Source: Liolophura sinensis (lineage: Eukaryota; Mollusca; Polyplacophora; Chitonida; Chitonidae). From it: a stretch of DNA of 64,000 nucleotides. This document shows positions 1 through 11,871 of this stretch, one piece after another. The stretch is taken from the NCBI RefSeq assembly GCF_032854445.1, contig NC_088296.1, positions 10,764,706 to 10,828,705 on the forward strand. The letters run 5' to 3'. The notes under the pieces were generated by a model. That model did no database searches. It saw only the letters and a list, made by a program, of their open reading frames with translations, and was not told the DNA's origin. The stretch's first letter is position 1. Every line of letters begins with the position of its first letter. Both the position numbers and the translations under genes were made by a program.

Positions 1-60
1 ATTCCGCCGGTTTCTTCCCACTCCAGTACTGGTCGCTCTCGTTTATCGTGAACATTGAGT
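1..60 (+). repeat. F1 SINE, 3' part fragment at window edge
   Basis: The stretch aligns by eye to the distal body of the F1 SINE: a CGGTTTCTTCCCAC segment, then a TACTGGTCGC segment matching TGCTGGCCGC, then TATCGTGAACATTGAGT matching the TATAAGTGAAATATTCTTGAGT block. The canonical GCGTAAAACACC tail is absent, so this is an eroded copy cut by the window edge. Confidence 0.5.
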
Positions 61-916
61 GTGTCACTAAAGCTGAATTGTTTAATAAAGTAGTTTTCCA
101 GAAATGTTCTACAATTATTTCAAAAATTCTACACCGCTTATCAACAAAATAAATAGCAAACAACCGTTAGTACCTAGCCATTCATTTGATGACGACAATT
201 TGCCATGTCCTAGCTATCAAGTGTGACGTCAAAAAACCGTGGAGCTCTCCCGTGCCGTTGGTATTAAACAATGTGACAATGCGAAAATACAAACAAAAAC
301 GCCTGATACTCAACGATCAGCTCTGTTCGGTGTTCAAAGGGCCGATGTTTCTTTTAGTTTGGCGTTCGGTCAGGGCGATGTTCGTGGCCACAAGGGTGGT
401 GTTTTAGCGGCCCTGCTCGCCCTCGTCCTGCATGGGTGTACGAATTTGGCCTAGCTGAAATTTAGCGAACATCTGATTGATAACAGATCGTTTCATTTAT
501 ATTTTAGGAAGATATTTTCGTAATAAATCTGACTTTGTTGAGGAAAAGTAATGCAAAGTCAGGATATGTTTCTTAATGCAATTACTCTCCCAGTTCGGTT
601 TTCTTGCTAGCTTACCCTGACAAGTCTATACTGCAGTATCCTGCCCAATATCTTCGCATTGTGACACAGGCAGATTTTTTTGACATGACAGATAATTCTC
701 ACGTGACACTTTAAGTGCTATTGATTGGTCAAGTTCATAAATGCTTCTGCAACATGGCTACTCAGAGTGAATTGTTAGTCAGTGCCATATCCCCAATGCT
801 GAACTCCATCTTCTCGGCTTTTAAAACTTTAAACAATTTTTTTTTACATATTTTTGTGTGATAACTGTGTCCTATATACTTCCTTCCATGTATATCTTGT
901 GGCAGACTTTGTGTTA
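61..916. other. Unannotated sequence
   Basis: No gene or clear repeat is seen. Short overlapping frames of about 70 codons near 186-454 have no recognisable protein features. One isolated TGACGTCA lies near 222. Confidence 0.5.
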
Positions 917-970
917 AGTCTGTAAAGTTTACCTGAGTATGGCGTATAACACCAGTCAAATAAATAAATA
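917..970 (+). repeat. F1 SINE, 3' tail fragment
   Basis: GAGTATGGCGTATAACACC followed by AGTCAAATAAATAAATA is the F1 tail with three or four substitutions. Only the terminal 50 or so bases remain, so this is a strongly 5'-truncated insertion or a decayed remnant. Confidence 0.75.
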
Positions 971-1746
971 CACCATGTCATGACTTCCGTGTGTGTACCA
1001 TCCTCATCCTGTGCTTTTACTGATAGCATTGCTTGCCCAAAATGGAACAAATCGCTTTTGATCGACGTCAAGACACAGAAATTACTTTTGTGAATGGCCA
1101 GTATATCAGTCTACTCCACGCTTTCTCCGTCAAAGTTACACGTAAGTATGATTTGGAGGGGAATTAAACGCCGATTCGGCAATTCAAGGCGTCGACAAAG
1201 GCGTGGATATTCTCTGACTTTATGGCTTGCAGTGATTTAGTGAGGGTTCTTGCGTATTTCATGCCTTACAACAACGCCTGGCGTGGTTGTAAATTTTGCA
1301 TTCCGCACTGCTCTCTGAAAACATCTGCGAAATGTCAAGATGTATTGAGTCTGTTACCCCCAATTCTTAGAGGATTTGCATGGTTTGAATGTAGTTGATT
1401 AAAGAAGCCGTTTTTCTCGTACACCACACGCACGTTTTTGCTCTAATGACTAAAAGGACCTAGTGTGGTAAGGCGGGGGAATCGGACCCAGTGCACGAAA
1501 ATGTGCACCTCAAGAAGCGAAACTGACTATAGCTGTGAGTAACAGCAACTGACACACTGAAGATTTACAAGATTTTACTTCTTTTTTCAGTTCTATTTTA
1601 CCTGCCTTTTACTGTTATATAACAAGAATGTATTGAAGCAATGTAAATGTCATAAAATCGAAAAATTGGTAGCCCGCTTCAGTCACACTGAAATATCGTT
1701 TTTGCATTAGACACTGTAGAATGGGGAAAAACACTGCACCACAAAC
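971..1746. other. Unannotated sequence
   Basis: No gene, RNA or repeat is recognised in this interval. Confidence 0.5.
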
Positions 1747-2068
1747 GTAACTTCTCAAAAATCTTTTCGGTCAAATGACGACGAAGGAATCCTTAGAGTG
1801 CATGTAATGTGCCTCCTTGTTGCAGGACGGACTTCCACCGCTCTTTTATCTAGTGCTGCTTCACTGAGACACCTTAGCCAAGGCAAGTAATCCGCCTCGC
1901 CCGATCCGTTATACTGATACGGGACAACCAGTCGTTGCACTATCCCCTTCATGCTGAATGCTAAGCGGGGAAGTTACAACTTCCTCTTTTAAGGCCTTAG
2001 GTGTGACTCGTCCCAGGATTGATCCTGGGATCTACCGCTCCCGAAATTGACCGCAGTTATGTGCCAAT
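1747..2068 (-). repeat. F2 tRNA-derived SINE, near full length
   Basis: Read on the minus strand, this starts with a tRNA-like head containing a B-box-like GGATCAATCCTGG, continues with the ACACCTAAGGCCTTAAAAG linker, then CAGTATAACGG, GCAGCACTAGATAAAAGAG, GTCCTGCAACAAGGAGGCAC and AAGGATTCCTTCGTCGTCAT. It closely matches the plus-strand copy at 30430-30712. The ACGTTAAACCC tail is degraded. SINEs of this kind are transcribed by RNA polymerase III and copied by a partner LINE. Confidence 0.85.
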
Positions 2069-3923
2069 CCATTAAATACATGTATAACGAATGTTCATCG
2101 TTATACTTCCGATACGCATATCATGTTAGTGATACCTAGAGGATCGCATGTGCTCTCCACCAGGATTCTCGTATGATTTCGCTATAGTTGCCACACCTAC
2201 GTATTACCATGGCTTAACAATTATCTACTGTGCTTCATGATTTATTATAACACTTATTTAATGCAATACGATCTATGTCTTTACTCACACCTAAAGTTTG
2301 TTGCCAGAGAATATAAAGTAACCTCACAAAGATTCGAACTTTTCCTTGAGATACAACCTTTCTCCATTGTGACTCCGTTAGTTTTACTATGAAGGATGAC
2401 TGACAGATTATGGCAGAAAAACGGATTTGAAACTTTTAAGTATGACAACACTGATCAGATTATAAAGTTTATGCTTTATACATGAAGGCAAAAGTTAACC
2501 AAAACGAAACTTTGACAGCACGTAGAAATACACACAGGAAAGTTTCAGTAAAGGTATTTTTGTAGTTAACATTGATCTTTAAACTGTAAGTAACAAACAC
2601 AGCGCCTCTTTTGAACGAAAAATTGGCGTTTTTGATCGAGAGTGCATTTTTGGAGGGTTATTACTAAGCAACCATCTCTTTTATGGCATTGTAATTTCCA
2701 TGAGTGTTTCGACCAAGTTTTATACTTCTGATTCGGAAATTTACAGAATTGTACTGGGATTTTGAAATTTGTACTTTCTTATCGCACCTCTCTGAGGCCG
2801 ATTCTCCGCCTTACCATACTAGGTCATTTGTATAAATACACATAAACATTATGTATTTGTTCGCAGAAAGTATGAATAATGTGCAGAAATAAGAAACCTT
2901 CGTTCAACTAGGCCGAAAGTATGAATTAATTATCTTTAACACAAAGTCTGTCTTATGTGTGATGCTTGAATGTGTTCCGGTATTACAAGAGAATGTACTG
3001 TTAGAAATGACACACAAGTTATATTAATTCTACATCGCTGACATGAAATTATGTTGAATGTTGATAGTTTTATGTTATGATACCAGAATACATTCTAGCA
3101 TTTTCAGACAAAATAATCTCATTTCATTCTGTTAAATTTAACAGATAAAGTAATAAACTATCAGACACGGATCTGTGCTATTTATGGTTTTAAAATGATT
3201 CTTAAGTTTGAAACAGCTATAATGCGACCCGCTTTAAAAATCTTAGGAACTTTATTACCGGGCTTAAACAGTAACACGTGCACAGCCGAAGATAAAATTT
3301 AGTGAAAAGTAATTGCTATTCTATGATAATATCGAAAATATCTCCCCTATCACCTCATTAAATGAAGAACAATTTGAAAATAGCACTTTCAGCTGTTTTT
3401 GAATCAGCCATTTTCCAAATGTATTTTTTTCTATTATTGTATTGGCGGTAGAGGGTATCCTTTAAATATAAACGTACTCTAAAAGTTCTGTCCTCTCTTA
3501 TGGTCGATGATGGTGACAGAGTTTATTCTGCTTTTGGTAATATCTTCAATTTAGGATGTTGATGCGGAGGGGAAAATTTGACTGTAAGGCCGAATTCAGT
3601 GAGCCTGTCCGGCATTTGCTTTTCAGGCTTGATATTTTATCACTACCTTTTGGAGTAGCAATATTATAAAAACAGGGAAGCCTGACATAAGGAGGCAGTG
3701 TGATCTTCTCCTGTGGGATAGACATGGGCCATTACGGACGGCACAGTTTCACGACAGGTTAGATCTGTTGTGGGATTTCATTCAGTTTCTGGCTAGAGAA
3801 TGCGACAACTTTCCTCTCTTCGTGAGATGGATGACCGAGTCTACACAGCTTTACCCCACTCAAAGTACATAGTTCAATTTTTGTGCGAAGATAATCTGGT
3901 AAGAAAGAGAATGTGTCTGACAC
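2069..3923. other. Unannotated AT-rich sequence
   Basis: About 1.9 kb without a recognisable gene or repeat. There is no open frame long enough to consider. Confidence 0.5.
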
Positions 3924-4030
3924 TTATTGATTGACTGATTGATTGGTGTTTTACACCGTATTCAAGAAGAATTCACTTACATGTATACGAAGGTGGCCAG
4001 CATTAGGAGGAAACCGAGCCTCTGTGTCCT
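3924..4030 (-). repeat. F1 SINE fragment, inverted arm
   Basis: On the plus strand it begins with the reverse complement of the F1 tail (ATTGATTGGTGTTTTACACC), then TATTCAAGAA, CACTTACATGTATACGA, GTGGCCAGCATTAGGAGGAA. The tRNA-like head is missing. It faces a second F1 copy 50 bp away in the opposite orientation. Confidence 0.8.
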
Positions 4031-4079
4031 GGGTCTTAGCTTGGGTCTTAGCGCTCATGAATGGGATCGATGTGAAATA

Positions 4080-4264
4080 AGTCCAACTCACACTGACTTC
4101 TCCAATCATATGCGGGAAGATCTGCCACCAACCTGTCGATGGTCGTAGGTCTCTTCCGGGCTCTGTCCGGTTTCTTCACACCATGCTGCTGGTCGTCGTA
4201 CTAGTGAAATACTCTTGAGTTCGGCGTAAAAATCCAATTACGTAAAGAACATTAATAAATAAAC
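4080..4264 (+). repeat. F1 SINE fragment, direct arm
   Basis: This begins at AGTCCAACTCACACTGAC (just after the B box), continues through ATCTGCCACCAACCTG, GATGGTCGTAGGTCTC, CTCTGTCCGGTTTCTTCAC and GAAATACTCTTGAGTTCGG, and ends in an AATAAATAAA tail. Together with 3924-4030 it makes a long imperfect inverted repeat. Confidence 0.8.
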
Positions 4265-4370
4265 GCATGACCATGTTATCAGTCTTATGCTTATTAATCG
4301 GTTTTACTGTGTTATCTTTCTTATGCCTTGCCGTTTAACATATTGTCACATTTACTTTAAAGTGAGCAGG

Positions 4371-5641
<1,271 letters not shown>

Positions 5642-5717
5642 CGGAGGCCTTATGGTCAGAGCGTCACCCTCGAAGTCGGTAGATAAAAACTCAGGTCGGG
5701 TCACACCAAAGACTTTA
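5642..5717 (+). repeat. F3 SINE, tRNA-like head only
   Basis: CGGAGGCCTTATGGTCAGAG, then TCGGTAGATAAAAACTCAGG, then GGTCGGGTCACACCAAAGAC followed by TTTAAA match the 5' head of the F3 copy at 11533-11871, read on its minus strand. The body and tail are missing; the copy stops where the AT-centred palindrome starts. Confidence 0.7.
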
Positions 5718-5779
5718 AAAATGTAACCAGTTGCAACCTCATTTGGGGCTCAACCGGACTGGTATATATATATATATAT

Positions 5780-5853
<74 letters not shown>

Positions 5854-5896
5854 AGTCCGGTTGAGCCCCAAATGAGGTTGCAACTGGTTACATTTT
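5718..5896. repeat. AT-centred palindrome, 46-bp perfect arms
   Basis: The left arm at 5718-5763 and the right arm at 5851-5896 are exact reverse complements over 46 bp (outer end AAAATGTAACCAGTTG, inner end CAACCGGACTGGT). The core, 5764-5850, is (AT)n interrupted once by CGG at 5780-5782. The same peptide frame therefore appears on both strands. Such DNA can extrude a cruciform. It may be a genuine palindromic AT-rich repeat or a foldback assembly artefact. Confidence 0.95.
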
Positions 5897-5897
5897 C

Positions 5898-7024
5898 AAC
5901 AGCACATTTTGCAATTATCCATGAGTAAAAACATTACAATGTAATAACCCAGGTAAAAGTAACTTTCGCATCCAGTAAAGCTAAGGCTGAACTTTGAGAA
6001 TAAAACATTGCCAACAGATGCGTTGTATTGAAAAAGCACATAACAAGATCGAGAGTTTGTGAAATCAAATGCCATGCCGTTGCTTTCATCTTCTGTTCGT
6101 GAAAAGGACTAATTTGTTATTTATTTTTATCGGAATGATTAGGTTCGAGTTGCAGCTGTTTTTGCTTCATCAGCCAGAACTTTTTCTACATGGTTGTTGA
6201 TATATTTTTTGCTTCCTCCCAAAAATATTTTCCGTTTGAAACACCCAATTGCTGTGTCAGTGGTTAGCAGGCTATCTTCATTCTGTACCAGTTATGCAAT
6301 ATTCTGTCTTCAAAACGTTGGTAGTAGGTGATGACATACTTACACCCACATACGTCAAAATGATGTGATGTTCTACATCAGAGAGCGCTGGCTGCTATGG
6401 GGATGTATATATGAGAAATGTATGTATGAGAACTTTATTTTTTAACAGTGCCGTTCTTCGCCTTCATTTTGACTACGCCAGATACTGCCAGTATGGGAAA
6501 AGGCAGAGTGACGTCATCAATTCTCTCAAGCACAAATGTGAACAACAAAGCAGTGTTCGTGCTAAGAGAACTGGTGGGCCTAATTTGTGGCATTCCGATT
6601 GCGAATATTTTCGATATCTCGAGGCATGGTTATAAAAGTGTGACAGAAATTTTATCGTCTACTATCAGAATTCCCCAGATTATATGTAAGCTTCAATCAG
6701 TTCAAATTTACTTTCTCGCATAATTATATATTAGATCGCAATCTTACACACCCAGTGTATGCTCGTGTAGTAATCAATACAGAGTACAACCAACATGACT
6801 CCCATTGGCTAAGAGATCTAACGCTGTTACACGTAAACTTCATGTAACACCATCACGAAAGATCAACCATGCCACGTATTATTTTTATCTATGAAAATAA
6901 TGTGGCTCAGCCGGCAAGAAAGAGCAATCGCTAATTGTGATGTAACGTGTTTTTTTTTTAATATTTGGTTGCGATTTTTTAAAAAGAATCGATAGCTTTG
7001 ACATTACTACAAACGCGTTTAAGC
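5898..7024. other. Unannotated sequence
   Basis: No gene or known repeat is seen. Two overlapping frames at 6411-6723 (74 and 91 codons) show no recognisable domain, and no convincing splice-site context was found. Confidence 0.45.
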
Positions 7025-7128
7025 GGGAGAAACAACTCGGAGCAGTTGATTCTTGAAAAAGAATTGATCCAGCGCTCCGCGCCTTGTCGATTCTTTTTCA
7101 AGAGTCAACTGTTCCTCGTCGATTCTCC
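7025..7128. repeat. Imperfect inverted repeat / hairpin
   Basis: The arm at 7043-7067 pairs with 7087-7111 with two mismatches in 25 bp (CAGTTGATTCTTGAAAAAGA against its complement) around a GC-rich loop of 19 bases. Weaker pairing extends outward to GGAGAA at the left and TTCTCC at the right. It could be a small foldback element, or a hairpin RNA precursor if transcribed. Confidence 0.8.
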
Positions 7129-7149
7129 ACTACGTATTGCTACCTGATG

Positions 7150-7218
7150 TTGTATAAATGAAATATTCTCGAGTACAGCGTAAAACTGTATTCAAATAAA
7201 AAAGCAAATAAATAAATA
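7150..7218 (+). repeat. F1 SINE, 3' tail fragment
   Basis: TTGTATAAATGAAATATTCT, then CGAGTACAGCGTAAAAC and an AAATAAATAAAT end match the last 65 bases or so of F1. The rest is missing or unrecognisable. Confidence 0.8.
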
Positions 7219-8721
7219 TCTTTTTTGCAATATGTAATACTAAATACTCTTTCTTAATTTTCGGTTATTCCAAGGAGCCATAAAGGCTGACATCCCGCGA
7301 ATTTATTGTTTGAATGTCAGGTTATGGAGATAGACAAAGAGCTGGCCAATACAAGGCTACTCCACCGTGAATTCGTGACTTATCAGTGTTTAGCGTTTTT
7401 AGAGTCAGGTGATGCAGTATGTCTTTTGAATGGATGTGCCACAACGCTAACTCGTTCTGACAGTATCTCTCTGCGGCTTAAGACAGCGTTAAAACGGAAC
7501 CGCGAACAAACAGAAAAAGAAGCATTTCGTTCAAGGTTAGAATCCGTACCGTTACAAACATCCAAACCATACCATACACCAGACAATATAATTGGTTATT
7601 GTATTATACATCAAAAGTTCATATAGAAAAGATACATATAGGGTTAAGTTCTCTTAGCCGTATTCATGGACAATTATATGAAACACCGCCAGTCGGTCTC
7701 CTAGCAATAACAGACAACTCTGTGAAGTAGCTTTGGTATACTGTTCTCCCTGATATAATCGTTTTTCCATGATGACAAAAAGCATGTTTTTCAGGCCACT
7801 GCGTTCTCCTTCCAGCGTTGCATTGCCGGCCTTCCTGGCATGTTTGCAGATCTCCCGCCTTTGTCAGGACAGAGGGCGTGTTATACCCCTCATTATTGGC
7901 TATACATTGGTCAATTATGGAATTCGCACTGAAAAGGTCACATCTGGGCATCAGTGTCGTGCCTGATTGTCTGGTACGCGAGGCTAGTCAGGGACGTACT
8001 TTAACCCAATAATGCATGCCTTTTAATAAAGCCCGCCTTGTTTGTATACGACCCTCCGGTCTTGCAGCTTAATCGCCCGTGAAGGACGCCTTTCACGTCT
8101 CTTCCTCTGGCTTGCGCATGAATAAGCTAATAAACCACTTGATCCTGAAAATCAAACGTCTAACTTCGGCTATATCCGGTAGTTTACGGTCGAGACATTT
8201 CCGGTGTCGTTTCCGATCGTCTCCGAAGCTCGCTCTCGGAGCCGATTAACGGCCTGATTACGCCTTGCGCGTCTGCCAGCCCGCCACACCGATTTTCCGA
8301 TTAGTGTCCTCATGCCCTTGAAATCTGAACATCAAGTCAAACACTGAATTCACTTCTAGAAGATCTGGAAATCAAGAAATAAATTTATAAGTATAAGCTA
8401 TATTCTACCAAACGCTTGATCTGAGGTGATGCCTCTTGATGGTTATCAAGCTGCGGCCTTAAATCAGGAGATTTGCCAAATTCCTGGCGATGGGGCTGGT
8501 GTTTCCGAGGTCTGTTCAGTTTTCTCTGCTCACACGTCAGATAGCCAGCATGTTAGTGGAACAGCATGTAAGTGGGTTCGGCAAGGAAAACATATCCAAT
8601 AAATCAATAAAGAAGTGAAGTCGTGTGTTTCACCAGCATACATATACAAGTATTATCGTATAAATGACTTCAACATGAAGAGTAAAACGAGATTAGCAAA
8701 GACACTCTGATAATTGCTACT
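7219..8721. other. Unannotated; includes CpG-rich block 8031-8292
   Basis: A 106-codon frame at 7306-7626 has no recognisable domain. The block 8031-8292 is visibly richer in G+C and in CpG than its surroundings and contains small hairpins such as GTGAAGGACGCCTTTCAC. A decayed SINE-like 3' end (CCAATAAATCAATAAA) may lie near 8598-8613. No gene is supported. Confidence 0.4.
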
Positions 8722-8722
8722 A

Positions 8723-8844
8723 TCGTGGGTTATTCCCGGACACTGCCTGATACCCGCCCATCATGATGCCCCTCCTATCGCTTAAGTCAAATATAACTGA
8801 GTACGGCGTAAAACACCAATGGAATAAAGAAATAAACAAATAAA
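8723..8844 (+). repeat. F1 SINE, 3' half
   Basis: TCGTGGGTTATTCCCGGACA, CTGCCTGATACCCGCCCA, and the tail GAGTACGGCGTAAAACACCA followed by AATAAACAAATAAA match the F1 distal half in order. The tRNA-like head and proximal body are absent. Confidence 0.85.
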
Positions 8845-8971
8845 AGACCTGTTTTCCACATGGCTAACATGTACTGTCTGTCCATGAAGTAATTTCTTAA
8901 ACATCATTGAGATAGGATCTACATACGTACTTAATCTGAATCTGCAATTGGATATTTTTAAACCGCTAATG

Positions 8972-9224
8972 CGGGGCCTCAATAGCGTGTCAGTGTGGCA
9001 CAATGACCCAGGAGCCTCTCGCCAATACGGTTACTGAGGGTTAAAGTCAAGCTCATCCTGGCTGCCGTACGTGCGTGCGAAAGTCTGCTGGCAACCTGCA
9101 GATGGTCGTGGGTTTTTCCTGGGTTCGGCCCTGTTTCCTCCCACCATAATGCTGGCCGTCTTCGTATAAGTGAACTATTCTTGAATATGGAGTAAAACAC
9201 CTGTCGATCAAATAAACAAGCAAT
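8972..9224 (+). repeat. F1 SINE, near full length
   Basis: It starts with GGGGCCTC, has a shortened tRNA-like head, then AATGACCCAGGAGCCTCTCG, GCAACCTGCAGATGGTCGTG, TTTCCTCCCACCATAATGCT, GGCCGTCTTCGTATAAGTGA, and a tail GAGTAAAACACCTG. Parts of A-box and loop sequence are deleted from the head, so it is probably transcriptionally dead. Confidence 0.9.
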
Positions 9225-10614
9225 ATGTGTATGCACATTTGTGTGTTTACCACATCAAAATGTAGTTAGGATTGTCTGACGGTAAATACTCTTCTTTCCT
9301 TGGCTTCATCGTGAAACTGTCACAAGATTGGACCGTCATGCTGTTTATGAGCAGGAAATAGCATTGTCACAAGCTAATACTGAAGAATACTGTTCTGAAC
9401 GTTGAATAACTCGCAAGATGGCAGCAACGGGGAACCATCCATCCCGTGTTTTTTTTCGATTTCGGAAGGCTGCTAGAGGAAAATAGTTTTGTTTTGCCCG
9501 TAAGGCACTAACTGACATCAGGAGTTTCTACTAGTCACACGCCTATATTTCTCTATTTAATACCTGTGAGAAATCTGGTTTATATCACGTCTAAAAGGGA
9601 ATACGAACAGAATCCCCTTTTAATAAATAAGTAAGTTTCTCTATTTCAGAAAGCACTGCCTTTGTAAAATTACAAACCACATTTATGCCGTTTAGTTATT
9701 GGTACACACAACTTCGTGGGTACTAAATTTAACTTTATGTCCCCCATATCTCATTCGTCTCCGTCCATTTTGGAAAATCTAGTCCCAAGCGACATTTATT
9801 AGCAACCGGTATTGACCGGAAACGTGGACATGTTGCTTGTTCGTCCAATCAGCGAAGGTTGTGTCGAATATCCGGGCACTTGCCAATTAGCGACTCGCAT
9901 TTCGACTGAGAATCACGTTTACTAGGCTCAAATTTAACAGCGTGCCATGCTTTGATAATCTGCGATGCAGAATGAAACAAAATGTCCTAACGGTGTTGAG
10001 GAGATCTATTTTCAGGGCCTGCTAGAGGCAACGATGAACCCATTTAACCCGTGAAATCTGTGGTATAACTTAAATTAGCTATCAATTGGTTTGTAGTGGA
10101 GAATACTGCTCTGGGGTCTTAAATAAGCCACTTTGAAAACTGAACGCCGACGCTCGATGTCCAACACCCTTAGACTTTTTTTTTTAAATTTTAAAGTTAT
10201 AAAGCTGGACGGAGTATGTTTGTTAAATGCAAGCATATTCCTAGACCAATATTTAAAGGAAGAGGCGAAAAGATAACAAAATCATTATTTTATCACATGC
10301 ATGATTCTGCAATCTGTTCTGGAACAGAGAGAGTGTTGTACGGTTTAAATATTGCATTTTGTATAGATTTATGTTTGGCACAAATAAGAGAGTATAATAT
10401 GATACAATGAAATGTTGAGTATAAAACCAAAATAAGGCACAAACAATATTTTGCAGAGTTGTATGGCGAAAAGGTGTAACTCTATTCTGATAGATCCTTC
10501 GTAAACAATTACAGCTTAGGTTAAAGTGTATCGTGCAGCATCCTTTACACATACACACGCTATTTGGTTGCTTGAATGAATGAATGATTATGGCTTACTG
10601 TCCGTGACTGGTTA
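9225..10614. other. Unannotated sequence
   Basis: No gene or repeat is recognised. A 101-codon minus frame at 10253-10558 and a 64-codon plus frame overlap each other and show no domain. Confidence 0.5.
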
Positions 10615-10850
10615 GTTTATTTATTTATTCGACTGGTGTTTTACGCTGTAATATTTAACTTATACGACGGCGGCCAGCATTATGGTGGGTGGAAACCGGG
10701 CACAGCCTGGGGGAAACCCACGACAATCCGGAGGTTGCTGCAAGACCTTCCTACGTACGGCCGGAGAGGAAGCCAGCATGAGCTGGACTTGAACTCACAG
10801 CGACCGCATTGGTGAGAGGCTCCTGGGTCATTACGCTGCACTAGCGCGCA
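10615..10850 (-). repeat. F1 SINE, near full length
   Basis: On the plus strand it runs TATTTATTTATTCGACTGGT (tail), GGCGGCCAGCATTATGGTGG, GGAAACCCACGACAATCC, GGCCGGAGAGGAAGCCAGCA, TGAGCTGGACTTGAACTCAC (B-box complement) and GGTGAGAGGCTCCTGGGTCA. The outermost part of the tRNA-like head is truncated. GCTTACTGT occurs on both flanks but not immediately adjacent to the element. Confidence 0.92.
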
Positions 10851-11532
10851 AATCAATTGGGGTTGCTTACTGTATGTGGTTTAACTCGGTTATCCAAGTG
10901 AGATGCAACAAAAAATTTCATGGAGTAGTGCAAACGTCTGTTGAATATATATTCTATATTTTTATTTTCTTTGAAATTATGAATATTTTGTACATTTTGA
11001 TATGAAGTTTGAAAGGAAATCAGTGTCTGTTAGCTACTCATATGTTATACCCGTCACCTATACCTGTAGACAAAATTTAGCGCATCAACAAACTGTTATA
11101 AATATATCACTCTTAGTTTTAAAATGCTTAGATACCTGGTCAATACTTATTAACAAACACACCATCAAGCAGCAGCCTACGCCATAAAGAGTTATGTACA
11201 CGTTAGACAAATCACCGACACATATTGACATATCGATACTTGGAAATGATATCATATCAGACGTAGACTGTGCTTACGTACATGTAGGCCAACCCAGCAG
11301 TGTCGAACTGATATTCTTACAATAACCGACAACCACAACAGACGTTCCTAGTCAATCAGGGACCAATTTCCTAAACAACCTTCAACACAAATCACTAAAT
11401 AATATAAGTATAAGATGTATATGAAAGTAACAATATTATGACGGATTCATGCAAATAAAAGTAGTCAACAGATTTCAGTGAAGGCGGATTAAAACCGGAT
11501 TAAATTAGTACCCAAATCGCATGTATGCTTGT
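10851..11532. other. Unannotated AT-rich sequence
   Basis: No gene or repeat is recognised. Confidence 0.5.
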
Positions 11533-11871
11533 TTGGGTTTAACGTCGCGCTTGGTAATTTTTCGGTCATATGGCGACGAAGAGTCATCAGGTTTGTGTAC
11601 GTATACTGTGTCTTCTTGTGGCAGGGGGGAAAGTGCTGCCACCATTGAAGTAACATGCCGAAGACACCAGACATGACACCCCGCACAGTCATATTATACT
11701 GACACTGGGCCAACCAGTCCTGTTTCCTTGCTTTAAACTCTCAGTGGGACAGAGAAACCAAGCGGGACAGAAACAAGTGCTATATTTAAAGTTTTTGGTA
11801 TGACCCGACCCGGGTTTGATCCCGGGTCTCCCGACGCTATAACCATTGTACCACCGAAGCGGTACAACGAA
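11533..11871 (-). repeat. F3 tRNA-derived SINE, near full length
   Basis: Read on the minus strand: a head with GGTGGTACAATGGTTATAGC (A-box-like) and GGGATCAAACCCGGGTC (B-box-like), a linker with CATACCAAAAACTTTAAA, a body with CAGTATAATATGACTG and GGGGTGTCATGTCTGGTGTC, and a tail CATATGACCGAAAAATTACC followed by GCGACGTTAAACCCAAACA. The tail is shared with F2, the head is not. Confidence 0.85.
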
